This document shows positions 46,460 through 56,172 of a DNA stretch of 64,000 nt, in pieces. This stretch comes from Streptomyces avicenniae. GTDB lineage: Bacteria > Actinomycetota > Actinomycetes > Streptomycetales > Streptomycetaceae. Both the position numbers and the translations under genes were made by a program. The number at the start of each line of letters is the position of its first letter. The first letter of the stretch is position 1. The DNA lies in the NCBI RefSeq assembly GCF_000719135.1, contig NZ_JOEK01000008.1, positions 208,264 through 272,263 of the forward strand, read 5' to 3'. Under the pieces are notes generated by a model. That model searched no databases. It was not told the DNA's origin and was given only the letters and a program-made list of their open reading frames with translations.

Positions 46460-48265
46460 GTGGCCGGGCGTATCGAGGACTACGCACTCGTCGGGGACAT
46501 GCAGACCGCCGCGCTCATCTGCCGGGACGGCTCGGCCGACTGGATGTGTCTGCCCAGATTCGACTCCCACGCCGTGTTCGCCGGGCTCCTGGGCACGGAG
46601 GAACACGGCTTCTGGCGGCTGGGACCCGCCCATGGCAAGGACGCTCCCCCGCCGCCGGCCAGCCGGCGGCGCTACCGGGGCGACTCGCTGATCCTGGAGT
46701 CCGAGTGGGACACCCCGCGCGGCACCGTCCGGGTGATCGACTTCATGCCGCCGCGCGGCACGGACGCGCCGCAGCTGGTGCGCATCGTGGAGGGCGTCAG
46801 CGGCCGTGTGCCGATGCGCTCGGTGCTGCGCATGCGGTTCTCCTACGGCTGGGTCGTGCCGTGGGTGCACAAGGTCGCGGACCGGACGGTCGCGGTCGCC
46901 GGGCCGGACTCCGTGTGGCTCGACACGAGCGTGGACACGTACGGCAAGAACCTGACGACGTACTCCGACTTCACGGTCGCCCCCGGCGACCGGGTCACGT
47001 TCGCGATCAGCTGGCAGCCGTCCCACAAGGAGCCGCCGCCGGTGCCGAACGCGGAGGAGGCGCTGGAGACGACCGCCGAGTTCTGGCGGGACTGGGTCGC
47101 GCAGTGCACGTACCACGGGCCGTACCGCGAGGCCGTGGTCCGCTCGCTGATCACGCTGAAGGCGCTGACGTACGCGCCCACCGGCGGCATCGTCGCGGCG
47201 CCGACCACGTCGCTGCCCGAGGAGATCGGCGGCTCCCGGAACTGGGACTACCGCTTCACCTGGCTGCGCGACGCGGCGATCACGCTCTCCTCGCTGCTGC
47301 GCACGGGCTACCACGAGGAGGCGCGCGCCTGGCGTGAATGGCTGCTGCGCGCGGTGGCGGGTGATCCGCAGAACCTCCAGATCATGTACAGCATCGCGGG
47401 CGACCGCGAGCTGTCGGAGGCGGAGCTGAGCTGGCTGCCCGGCTACGAGAACTCGCAGCCCGTCCGGGTCGGCAACGGCGCGGCGGCGCAGCTCCAGCTG
47501 GACGTGTACGGCGAGGTCACCGAGGCGCTGCACCTGGCGCACATGACCGGTCTGGCCCGCAACGATCACGCCAATCTTCTCCAGCTGAAGCTGATCCGCT
47601 ACCTGGAGGACCACTGGAACGAGCCGGACGAGGGCATCTGGGAGGTCCGCGGCCCGCGCCGTCACTTCGTCCACTCCAAGGTGATGGCCTGGGTGGCGGT
47701 GGACAGGACCGTGCGGCTCATCGAGTCGGGCGAGGTGGACGGCCCGCTGGAGCGCTGGCGTGACCTGCGGGACGAGATCCACCGCGAGGTCTGCGAGAAG
47801 GGCTACGACAAGGAACGGAACACGTTCACCCAGTCGTACGGCTCCAAGGAGCTGGACGCCTCGCTGCTGCTGATCCCGCAGATGGGCTTCCTGCCGCCGG
47901 ACGACAAGCGGGTGATCGGCACGATCGAGGCGATCCAGCGGGAGCTGTCCACGCTGGACGGCTTCATCCTGCGCTACCCCACGGCAGGTGACCAGGCGGG
48001 CGTGGACGGCCTGGAGGGCGACGAGGGCGCGTTCCTCGCCTGCTCGTTCTGGCTGGCGGACGACCTCGCGATGATCGGGCGGGTGGACGAGGCGCGCAAG
48101 CTCTTCGAGAAGCTGCTCGCGCTGCGCAACGACCTCGGGCTCCTGGCCGAGGAGTGGGACCCGCGGCGGATGCGGCAGGTGGGGAACTTCCCGCAGGCGT
48201 TCAGCCATGTGCCGCTGATCGACACGGCGCTGCGGCTCACCGCGTCGGGCGCGTACGGCGGCTGA
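46460..48265 (+). CDS. Glycoside hydrolase family 15 protein (trehalase/glucoamylase-like)
   Basis: The 601-aa protein has an N-terminal trehalase-like beta domain (RIEDYALVGDMQTAALICRDG, DWMCLPRFDS) and a C-terminal alpha/alpha-barrel with TTSLPEEIGGSRNWDYRFTW, LRDAAITLSSLL and a late EGDEGAFLACSFWLADDLA region carrying a likely catalytic Glu. Mycobacterial members hydrolyse trehalose; the streptomycete substrate is unproved. There is no signal peptide, so it acts in the cytoplasm. GTG 46460 follows GGAG; upstream in-frame codons to 46310 are unlikely. A perfect 20-bp terminator follows. Confidence 0.9.
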   Translation: MAGRIEDYALVGDMQTAALICRDGSADWMCLPRFDSHAVFAGLLGTEEHGFWRLGPAHGKDAPPPPASRRRYRGDSLILESEWDTPRGTVRVIDFMPPRGTDAPQLVRIVEGVSGRVPMRSVLRMRFSYGWVVPWVHKVADRTVAVAGPDSVWLDTSVDTYGKNLTTYSDFTVAPGDRVTFAISWQPSHKEPPPVPNAEEALETTAEFWRDWVAQCTYHGPYREAVVRSLITLKALTYAPTGGIVAAPTTSLPEEIGGSRNWDYRFTWLRDAAITLSSLLRTGYHEEARAWREWLLRAVAGDPQNLQIMYSIAGDRELSEAELSWLPGYENSQPVRVGNGAAAQLQLDVYGEVTEALHLAHMTGLARNDHANLLQLKLIRYLEDHWNEPDEGIWEVRGPRRHFVHSKVMAWVAVDRTVRLIESGEVDGPLERWRDLRDEIHREVCEKGYDKERNTFTQSYGSKELDASLLLIPQMGFLPPDDKRVIGTIEAIQRELSTLDGFILRYPTAGDQAGVDGLEGDEGAFLACSFWLADDLAMIGRVDEARKLFEKLLALRNDLGLLAEEWDPRRMRQVGNFPQAFSHVPLIDTALRLTASGAYGG

Positions 48266-48280
48266 GGCGGGCGCGCGCGT

Positions 48281-48326
48281 CCCGGGGCCCGGCGAGGAGG
48301 TGTCCGCCTCCTCGCCGGGCCCCGGG
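48281..48326. terminator. Terminator of the GH15 gene (20-bp perfect stem)
   Basis: CCCGGGGCCCGGCGAGGAGG pairs perfectly with its complement around a 6-nt loop, 15 bp after the stop codon. Confidence 0.9.
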
Positions 48327-48437
48327 AGCCGTTCAGGGCGCGCTCAGGCGGTCCGGTCCTTGTCCGAAGGGAGCCGCACCACAGGGCGACGTCGTGGGGG
48401 ACGATGCCGCCCGCACGGCCTCGACGGCCCCCGGGGT

Positions 48438-48878
48438 TCAGGGCTCAAGGTCGGCCACTCCCCTGCCGGTCGTGAGGTCGAACGGCACGGACGCCTGGTC
48501 GTGCGCGACCAACCAGGTGCCGTCGGTCCTGCGGAGACAGAAGGTGCCCCGGACCCACATCCCGTCCGTCGCCACCCCGTTCTGCAGCGTGCCGCTGAGG
48601 CGGGCGAGGCAGTACGCGAAGGCCACATCCCCGTCCACGGCGACCGTCAGGTCGCGCATCTCGTAGCCGACGTCCTGGAAGAACGTGAACACCTTCGCCC
48701 AGTTCCGCATCTTCGCCTCGCGCCCGACGTGCCGCAGCGGCGGCTCGACGTCGAAGGAGACGACGTCCGCCGCGTAGACCCGCTCCAGGATCCCCGCGTC
48801 CTTCGCCCGGATCCCCTCGACGATCATGTCGAGCCGCCGCCTGACCTCGCCCTCGTCCCTGTCGCGCTGTGTGGACAT
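48438..48878 (-). CDS. SnoaL/NTF2-like small protein
   Basis: The 146-aa single-domain protein has the cone-shaped NTF2-like pattern: RLDMIVEGIRAKDAGILERVYAADVV (as IVEGIRAKDAGILERVY), FDVEPPLRHVGREAKM, VDGDVAFAYCLARLSG and GTFCLRRTDGTWLVAHDQAS. Members include ketosteroid isomerase-like enzymes and small ligand binders; no catalytic assignment is possible. It is divergent from the LacI regulator, whose intergenic palindrome may control both. ATG 48878 is used. Confidence 0.82.
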   Translation of the reverse strand: MSTQRDRDEGEVRRRLDMIVEGIRAKDAGILERVYAADVVSFDVEPPLRHVGREAKMRNWAKVFTFFQDVGYEMRDLTVAVDGDVAFAYCLARLSGTLQNGVATDGMWVRGTFCLRRTDGTWLVAHDQASVPFDLTTGRGVADLEP

Positions 48879-49001
48879 CGGCACCCGTTCCTCTCCTCGT
48901 GCGGACCTTCCCGCTTCTCCACCGGTATGACGAGACAGCGGCCCGGGACATGAGGTCACGGCCGGGGCGGTGGTGTGGCGGGGGCGTCGGCGCGAGAGGA
49001 T

Positions 49002-49013
49002 GAAAGCGCTCTC
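49002..49013. promoter_or_regulatory. LacI-type operator between the SnoaL-like and lacI genes
   Basis: GAAAGCGCTCTC is a near-perfect palindrome around the central CG, typical of LacI/GalR-family operators (AGCGCT core). It lies 73 bp before the regulator start and 123 bp from the divergent gene. Confidence 0.6.
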
Positions 49014-49085
49014 GCACCATGTCCCAGCACTCCGCCGCCGCACGTCGGCGGCGTCGGACCCCGCGTCGGGGAAAGGAGCGATCGG

Positions 49086-50117
49086 GTGCAGCCTGCCCAT
49101 CCCACCCTGGAGGCCGTTGCGGCGCACGCCGGTGTCTCCCGCGCCACCGTCTCCCGCGTCGTGAACGGCACCCCAGGCGTGCGCGCCGAGCTGCGCGAAC
49201 GCGTACGCCGTTCGGTGGCCGCGCTGGGCTACGTGCCCAACTTCGCGGCCCGCAGCCTGGTGACCCGCCGCACGGGCGCGGTCGCCGTCGTCATCGCGGA
49301 ACCGGAGACGCGCGTCTTCGCCGACCCGTTCTTCGCGCAGCAGTTGCGCGGCATAGGCGGCGAACTGTCCGCGCACGGCATGCAGTTGCTGCTCATGCTG
49401 CTGGAGGGCCGCACCGACTACGAGCGCATCGAGCGCTACCTCTCCGGCGGCCACGTGGACGGCGTGCTCATGTTCTCGGTGCACACCGACGACCCCCTGC
49501 CCGCCATGGCCGCGGCCTCCGGGCTGCCCACGGTGTACGGCGGACGCCCCGGCTGGCCGGGCGCGGCGGACGACCCCGGCCTCCTCTACGTGGACACGGA
49601 CAACCGGGACGGCGCCCGCCAGGCCGTACGGCACCTCCTGGCGCGCGGCAGGCGGCGCATCGCGGTGATCACCGGCCCGCTGGACCAGACGGCCGCCGTG
49701 GACCGGCTGGACGGCTACCTGGACGCCCTCGGCCGTGCCACGCCCGACCCCGCGCTGCTGGTCCACGGGGACTTCACCGCCGAGGGCGGCGCCCGCGCCA
49801 TGGCGGAGCTGCTGGACCGCTCGCCCGCGCCCGACGCCGTGTTCGCCGGGAACGACCTGATGGCCACCGGCGTCCTGCGCGTCCTGCGCGCGAGGGGGCT
49901 GCGGGTGCCCGACGACGTGGCGGTGATGGGGTACGACGACCTGGAGCCCGCCGCCTGGTCGGAACCGGCGCTGACGACCGTACGGCAGGACGTGCGGCGG
50001 ATGGGCGAGCTGATGGCGGCGCTGCTGCTGCGGCTGCTCCCCCCGGACGGGCCGCCGGACGAGCCCCTGGCGTCGATCGTCACCCCGGCGCAGCTGGTCG
50101 TGCGCGACTCGACGTGA
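49086..50117 (+). CDS. LacI-family transcriptional regulator
   Basis: The 343-aa regulator has an N-terminal helix-turn-helix (TLEAVAAHAGVSRATVSRVVN), the hinge YVPNFAARSLVTRRTG, and a periplasmic-binding-protein-like sensor domain with DPFFAQQLRGIGGEL, VDTDNRDGARQAVRHLLARG and VFAGNDLMATGVLRVLRARG. GTG 49086 follows GGAG. No sugar transporter or hydrolase is directly downstream; the nearby GH15 gene and the divergent SnoaL-like gene are the possible targets, and self-regulation through 49002-49013 is likely. The inducer is unknown. Confidence 0.9.
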   Translation: MQPAHPTLEAVAAHAGVSRATVSRVVNGTPGVRAELRERVRRSVAALGYVPNFAARSLVTRRTGAVAVVIAEPETRVFADPFFAQQLRGIGGELSAHGMQLLLMLLEGRTDYERIERYLSGGHVDGVLMFSVHTDDPLPAMAAASGLPTVYGGRPGWPGAADDPGLLYVDTDNRDGARQAVRHLLARGRRRIAVITGPLDQTAAVDRLDGYLDALGRATPDPALLVHGDFTAEGGARAMAELLDRSPAPDAVFAGNDLMATGVLRVLRARGLRVPDDVAVMGYDDLEPAAWSEPALTTVRQDVRRMGELMAALLLRLLPPDGPPDEPLASIVTPAQLVVRDST

Positions 50118-50135
50118 CGCGCGTCAGCCCGTGCG

Positions 50136-51275
50136 TCAGCCCGTGCGCGTCAGCTCGTCGTAGACGCTGAGGACGTGCGCGACGGTGGTGTCCTCGGTCG
50201 GCCAGCTCCCGGCCCGCACGCGGCCCGCCGCGGCCAGCGCGGCGCGTCCCGCCGGGTCGCCGAGCAGGGCGCGGACGGCCACGCCGAGCGCGACGGGGTC
50301 GCCGTACGGCACCAGGACGGCCGCCTCCCCGACCATCTCGGGCACGCCGCCCACCGCCGTGGCGACCAGCGGCACGCCCCGGCGCAGCGCCTCCAGGGCG
50401 AGCGGCGCCCGCCCCGCCCACTCGACGACGAGGAGCGCGGCGTCGGCCGCGGCGAGGAGCCGCGCGGGGTCGGGGCAGCCGCCGAGCAGCCGCACGGGGA
50501 GCCGTTCGCGGTCGATGCGGCGCTGGAGGGCCGCGCGGCCCGGCCCCTCGCCCGCGACGAGCAGCAAGGGCTGCGGTGTGAGGCCGCGCCAGGCGCGGGC
50601 GGCCGTCAGCAGGACGTCGAGGCTGGGGTCGCGGTCGAGGCGGGTCACGGTCAGCAGGAGCGGCCGGTCCACGGCGCCCAGGTCGGCGCGCAGCTTGTGC
50701 GGGTCGGTGGCGGCGCCCCCGGGAACCTGCGCGGTGTCCTGGGCGGCCGGTGGGGCGGGCAGGGCGACGGGCGCGAGCCGCGCGTCGCGGGCCCCGCGCC
50801 TGCGGGCGCGTTCGACCAGGTCGGAGGTCGCGCCCAGGACGACGGACGCGGTGCGCGCGACCCAGCTCTCGGTCAGCCGCCGGACGCGGGCGCGGAGCCC
50901 CGGGGTGGTGGAGCGGGTGTGCCAGGTGACGACGAGGGGGCTGGTGTCGCGGCGGCGGCGGGCGAGGGCGGCGAGCGTCCCGGCGCGCATGCCGTGCGCG
51001 TGGACCAGGTCGGCCCCGGCGCAGACGGTCCGCAGGATGCCGACGGCCGCGCGGCGCGTCGTGACGGGGACGGGGACGAACCGGGCGCCCGCGCCGGTGA
51101 AGTCGTAGCGCCGCTCGGCGGAGGCCGGGGCGCAGACGGTGACGGTCAGGCCGCGGGCGACGAGCCCGGCGGACAGGGACCTGACGTGTGCCCCCGTGCC
51201 CGCGCTGCCGCCCCCGAGGAGCTGGACGACGTGCAGCGGGCCGGGGCCGTGGTGGGCGGCGGACGGGCCGCTCAC
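50136..51275 (-). CDS. GT4-family glycosyltransferase
   Basis: The 379-aa GT-B enzyme has an N-terminal glycine-rich acceptor-side loop (QLLGGGSAGTGAHVRSL), DLVHAHGMRAGTLAAL, LLLTVTRLDRDPSLDVLL at the domain boundary, and the donor-site region VVEWAGRAPLALEALRRGVP with AVGGVPEMVGEAAVLVP. A nucleotide-sugar donor is expected; the acceptor is unknown. It lies downstream of recN on the same strand after a 137-bp gap, a position conserved in streptomycetes. GTG 51275 starts the gene. Confidence 0.85.
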   Translation of the reverse strand: MSGPSAAHHGPGPLHVVQLLGGGSAGTGAHVRSLSAGLVARGLTVTVCAPASAERRYDFTGAGARFVPVPVTTRRAAVGILRTVCAGADLVHAHGMRAGTLAALARRRRDTSPLVVTWHTRSTTPGLRARVRRLTESWVARTASVVLGATSDLVERARRRGARDARLAPVALPAPPAAQDTAQVPGGAATDPHKLRADLGAVDRPLLLTVTRLDRDPSLDVLLTAARAWRGLTPQPLLLVAGEGPGRAALQRRIDRERLPVRLLGGCPDPARLLAAADAALLVVEWAGRAPLALEALRRGVPLVATAVGGVPEMVGEAAVLVPYGDPVALGVAVRALLGDPAGRAALAAAGRVRAGSWPTEDTTVAHVLSVYDELTRTG

Positions 51276-51412
51276 GGCGCCTCCCGCCGCAGGAGGGCTG
51301 ACCGCGCTCGTGGACGCGCGTGACTCACGGCGGCCTCTCGTTCGCTGGGGTCGCGGGGGGTCCAGGATGCCAGTCCCGGTACCGGCGGCGGTAGCGCGGC
51401 CACTCGCACGGG

Positions 51413-53191
51413 CTATCCCCGCCCGAGCCGGGCCGCGGTGGCGAGGAGTTCCTCGGCGTGCGCGCGGGCGAGGTGCGAGTCCTCCTGCCCGGCGAGCATG
51501 CGGGACAGTTCGCGGACGCGGCCCTCGCCGTGGACCGTGCGGACCCCGCTGCTGGTCACCGTGCCGTCGCTGGTCTTCTCGACCACCAGGTGGCGGTCGG
51601 CGAACGCCGCGACCTGCGGCAGGTGGGTGACGACGACGACCTGCGCGGACTCGGCGAGCTTCGCGAGGCGGCGTCCGACCTCGACGGCCGCCTTGCCGCC
51701 GATACCGGCGTCCACCTCGTCGAACAGGTAGGTCGGGACGGGCGCGGCGTCGGCGAAGACGACCTCGATGGCGAGCATCACGCGGGACAGCTCGCCGCCG
51801 GACGCGCCCTTGGCGACGGGGCGGGCGGGGGCGCCGGGGTGCGGGGCGAGGAGGAGCTCGACGTCGTCGGCGCCGTGCGGGCCGTAGGCGACCTGGCGGC
51901 CGTCGAGCGTGAGGGCGTCCTCGCCCGGCGCGGCGTCGGGCTGGGTCACGGCGAACTGGACGCGGGCGTGCGGCATGGCGAGCTGCGTCAGCTCGGCGGT
52001 GACGGCGTCGGCGAAGCGCTTGGCGGCGTCGTGCCGGGCGTCGGTGAGGGTGCGGGCCAGGTCGGTGAGGGCCACGCGCAGGGTGTCGCGCTCGGCGGTC
52101 AGCGTGCCGATGCGGTCGTCGTCGCCTTCGAGTTCCGCGAGGCGGGCGGCGCCGCGTTCCGCCCAGGCCAGGACGGCGGAGCAGCCGCCCTCGGCCGCAG
52201 CGCCCGGCTCGGCGTACTTGCGTACGAGGTGGGCGAGCGCGGCGCGGCGCTCCTCGACGGCGGCCAGGCGCAGCGGGTCGGCGTCGAGGCCGTCGGCGTA
52301 TCCGGCGAGTTCCTGGGCGACGTCGGCGAGGAGGATGGCGACCTCGCCGAGCCGGTCGCCGAGACCGGCGAGGTCGGCGTCGTGGCCGCGCACGGCGTTC
52401 AGGGCGCGGTGGGCACCGGCGACGAGGGTCCCGGCGTCCACGCCCTCGGGGTCGGCCGGGTCCCCGGCGAGCGCGCCGTGGGCGAGTGCGGCGGCGGAGG
52501 CGAGGGCCTCGGCGTGGCCGAGGCGGGCGGCCTCGGCGGCCAGTTCGGCGTCCTCGCCTGGCCGGGGCTCGGCGGCGGCGACCTCGTCGAGGCCGAAGCG
52601 CAGGAGGTCGGCCTCCTGGGCACGTTCGCGCGCCCGGGTGGTGAGTTCGGCGAGCGTGCTGTTGACGGCGCGCAGGCGGCGGTACGTGTCCTGGTAGGCG
52701 GCGAGCGGCACGGCGACGGCGTCGCCCGCGTACCGGTCGAGGGCGCCGCGCTGGCGGGCGGGCCGCAGGAGGCCCTGCTGGTCGGTCTGCCCGTGGACGG
52801 CGACGAGGTCCTCGCCCAGCTCGGCGAGCAGCCCGGCGGGCACCGACCGGCCGCCGACGTGCGCGCGTGACCTGCCCTCGGCCGAGATGGTCCGGCTGAC
52901 GAGGAGCACGCCCTCGTCCAGGTCGGCGCCCGCCTCGGCGGCCCGGCGGGCGGCCGGGGCGTCCGGTGGGAGGGCGAGGCGGCCCTCGACGACGGCGGCC
53001 GGTGCCCCGGCGCGCACGTAGCCGGCGTCGGCGCGCCCGCCCAGCAGCAGCCCGAGGCTGGTGACGACCATGGTCTTGCCGGCCCCGGTCTCGCCCGTCA
53101 CGGCGGTGAATCCGGTGGACAGCTCGACCACGGCGTCGTCGATCACGCCGAGGTCCTTGATCCGCATCTCCTCCAACACGGATACGACCAT
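51413..53191 (-). CDS. recN: DNA repair protein RecN
   Basis: The 592-aa SMC-like ATPase has the N-terminal Walker A TAVTGETGAGKTMVV near residue 32, VHGQTDQQGLL, a central coiled-coil region rich in Ala/Glu/Leu, and the C-terminal signature GASGGELSRVMLAIEVVF with Walker B TYLFDEVDAGIGGKAA. RecN holds broken DNA ends for recombination. ATG 53191 is used, though starts at GTG 53182 or the next TTG fit the family better because ATG 53191 lacks a Shine-Dalgarno sequence. It belongs to the tlyA-nadK-recN run. Confidence 0.95.
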   Translation of the reverse strand: MVVSVLEEMRIKDLGVIDDAVVELSTGFTAVTGETGAGKTMVVTSLGLLLGGRADAGYVRAGAPAAVVEGRLALPPDAPAARRAAEAGADLDEGVLLVSRTISAEGRSRAHVGGRSVPAGLLAELGEDLVAVHGQTDQQGLLRPARQRGALDRYAGDAVAVPLAAYQDTYRRLRAVNSTLAELTTRARERAQEADLLRFGLDEVAAAEPRPGEDAELAAEAARLGHAEALASAAALAHGALAGDPADPEGVDAGTLVAGAHRALNAVRGHDADLAGLGDRLGEVAILLADVAQELAGYADGLDADPLRLAAVEERRAALAHLVRKYAEPGAAAEGGCSAVLAWAERGAARLAELEGDDDRIGTLTAERDTLRVALTDLARTLTDARHDAAKRFADAVTAELTQLAMPHARVQFAVTQPDAAPGEDALTLDGRQVAYGPHGADDVELLLAPHPGAPARPVAKGASGGELSRVMLAIEVVFADAAPVPTYLFDEVDAGIGGKAAVEVGRRLAKLAESAQVVVVTHLPQVAAFADRHLVVEKTSDGTVTSSGVRTVHGEGRVRELSRMLAGQEDSHLARAHAEELLATAARLGRG

Positions 53192-53244
53192 ACGAGGTTA
53201 AGGGGCGCGATGGCGACGACGGGACCCGAACATCCGTACGAAAC

Positions 53245-54197
53245 TCAGTGCGGGGCCCCCCGCCAGCCCGCCACGGGCAGCGCGAACTTCGCGACGAGCC
53301 GGTCCGTGAACGGCGCGTGGTGCAGCCTGGCCAGCCGGACGGGCACCGCGCCGCGCCGCACCTCCACCCGTGCGCCCGCGGGCAGTTCGACCGTGCGGCG
53401 TCCGTCGCACCACAGGACGCCGGGTCCTGTCCCCGGCCGGATCTCGACGGCCAGGACCGAGTTCGGGGCCGTGACGAGGGGCTTCGCGAAGAGGGCGTGC
53501 GCGCTGATCGGCACCATGAGAAGTGCCTCGACCTCGGGCCAGACGACGGGTCCCCCGGCGGAGAAGGCGTAGGCGGTGGACCCGGTGGGCGTGGCGCAGA
53601 CGACGCCGTCGCCGCCGAAGCCGGAGACGGGGCGGCCGTCCACCTCGGTGACGACTTCGAGCAGGCGCTCGCGCGCCGCCTTCTCGACGGACGCCTCGTT
53701 CAGCGCCCAGTCGGTGTGCCGCGTCTCCCCGTCCACGAGGACGGTGACGTCGAGCGTCATGCGCTCCTCGACCTCGTACGCCCGGCGCACCACGCGGTCC
53801 ACGACCTGGTCGAGGTCGTCGCGCTCCGCCTCGGCGAGGAAGCCGACACGCCCGAGGTTGACGCCGAGCAGGGGCACGCCGGTGGCGCGGGAGAACTCGG
53901 CGCCGCGCAGGAGCGTCCCGTCGCCGCCGAGGACGACGAGCAGTTCGCAGCCCTCGACGGCCGCGCGGGCGCCGTCGTCGGTGGCGGCGGCCTTCTCGAC
54001 GCACTCGGCGGCCTCGGGCAGGCTCAGGTCGGCGGCCTCCTCGGCGAGCACGCGCACGCCGATGCCGTGCGCGAGGAGGCCCTGCACGACCAGCTCGGCG
54101 CTGCGGATGGCCGCAGGGCGGCCGGTGTGGGCGAGCAGGAAGACGGTGCGGTCCGGCGCCGGTCGCCCGGTCCCGCCGGAAGTGCCTGGGCTGCTGG

Positions 54198-54201
<4 letters not shown>
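53245..54201 (-). CDS. nadK: NAD kinase
   Basis: The 318-aa enzyme phosphorylates NAD to NADP. It has the GGDGTLLRGAEF motif near residue 90, LGVNLGRVGFLAE, WALNEASVEK (the NE/D adenine-binding element) and GDGVVCATPTGSTAYAFSAGGP. GTG 54201 overlaps the tlyA stop by 4 nt. The first 20 residues are a low-complexity extension. Confidence 0.95.
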
Positions 54202-55022
<821 letters not shown>

Positions 55023-55026
55023 GGCG

Positions 55027-55296
55027 TCAGGCCCCCGGGGCGGGGCGGTCGAGTCCTGACAGGGTCTCGCGCAGCGCGCGGTGGACGTCCTCGTAGACCT
55101 CCAAGTGACCCGTGACGCCGACGCGGTCGGCGTCGGTGAGGCGCTGGAGGCGCGCGTCGAGCGGCGCGTGGCCCGTGGGCGTGACGCCGATGCCGAGGGG
55201 CCGCGGGCCGTCGTCGGGAGCGGCTTCCGGGGTGGCGGGCTCGGGCGGCAGCGGCTCGGCGGGGGCCTGGGCCGGGGTGAGGTGGGGCGCGTCCAT
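55027..55296 (-). CDS. Small conserved hypothetical protein upstream of tlyA
   Basis: The 89-aa protein has a Pro/Ala-rich disordered first half and a charged helical end (LDARLQRLTDADRVGVTGHL, EVYEDVHRALRETLSGLD). It is tightly linked to tlyA (4-bp gap), as commonly seen in streptomycetes. No function is known. Confidence 0.65.
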   Translation of the reverse strand: MDAPHLTPAQAPAEPLPPEPATPEAAPDDGPRPLGIGVTPTGHAPLDARLQRLTDADRVGVTGHLEVYEDVHRALRETLSGLDRPAPGA

Positions 55297-55486
55297 GCCC
55301 CCGACGCTACCCGGTGGCCGTGGCGCCCGACCGCCGGATCGGGCGGGCGGCGCGCGCAGGCGGCGGGCGGCGCGCCGATCCTGTGTCGATTCATCGCTTC
55401 ACCTCCCTCCGGGCCGCCGTGTCGGGCGGCGACGTCGTCGTCGGGGCGGACGACCGGCTGTCCCCACCTGGAGAGCGCCAGCGCGG

Positions 55487-55828
55487 TCACGGGCCGGGGG
55501 AGGACCCGGTCGGCGCCGCACAAGCACGGTTCCCGAGGTCCCACCGGTCATGGCGGCGGCCACCGCGTTGACCGTTCCGATGTGCCCGCGCGGCGGCGGG
55601 AGGGCCGCGCGCCGCGTCGAGGCCGAGTATCCGCCGTCCGCGCAGCGCGTCCACCGGCCGACGGCGTTCCGCCGAGGTGCGGCACACCACCGCCGCCAAC
55701 CGCGCGGCTTCACCCGTCGCACGGGCGAGCAGCCGGATCACCCCGGCCGGATCGGGCCCCGCCAACAGGGCGCGAGCGGTGAGCAGAGGGCCGAGGGACA
55801 GTTCGCGAGCAAAGAGGAAAGCGACCAT
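55487..55828 (-). CDS. Possible hypothetical protein, weakly supported
   Basis: From ATG 55828 (GTG 55834 also in frame) the first 65 residues look coding (VAFLFARELSLGPLLTARAL, VIRLLARATGEAARLAAVV), with a leucine-rich amphipathic helix pattern. After about residue 70 the sequence becomes Arg/Gly/His-rich as in a non-coding frame, so a frameshift or a decayed gene is possible. No family is recognised. Confidence 0.3.
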   Translation of the reverse strand: MVAFLFARELSLGPLLTARALLAGPDPAGVIRLLARATGEAARLAAVVCRTSAERRRPVDALRGRRILGLDAARGPPAAARAHRNGQRGGRRHDRWDLGNRACAAPTGSSPGP

Positions 55829-55988
55829 GCCCACACCCTAGGGCCAGGGTCTGACAGTGCGTCACATCACCAGCCGCGGGCCCGGAAGCCGCCGCCGTCC
55901 ACGCCGCTCCGCCCGCCGCCGGCACGGCACGAACGCGCCGGTCGCGCTCCCCGGCCCCCCGCACGCGGCCTCCCGGACCACCGTAGAG

Positions 55989-56007
55989 TTAGGTTAGCCT
56001 AACCTCG
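55989..56007. promoter_or_regulatory. Iron box upstream of the siderophore-interacting protein
   Basis: TTAGGTTAGCCTAACCTCG matches the iron-box consensus at 16 of 19 positions and contains the perfect inner palindrome AGGTTAG-C-CTAACCT. It is 165 bp upstream of the gene start. Confidence 0.85.
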
Positions 56008-56172
56008 CTTACGGACCTCGTGCCCCGGCCTCCCGGGGGGAGAGCGCAGGGCCCTGTGTCCGCATCCCGCACGTCCCGCGCCGCCGCGCGCGGCCTCCGA
56101 CGTCCGGCGGGAACCAGGCACCGGCCCCGCACACCCCCCGTCCGGCCGCCCCCGCTGAAAGGACCCCGCACC

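Larger units (their letters stand above)
55297..56172. other. 876-bp region with no secure gene
   Basis: The region has one possible minus-strand gene (55487-55828), the iron box at 55989-56007 and a 165-bp leader before the siderophore-interacting protein. The rest (55297-55480) is very GC-rich without a convincing protein. The unusual length compared with neighbouring gaps suggests an insertion or decayed gene. Confidence 0.5.
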
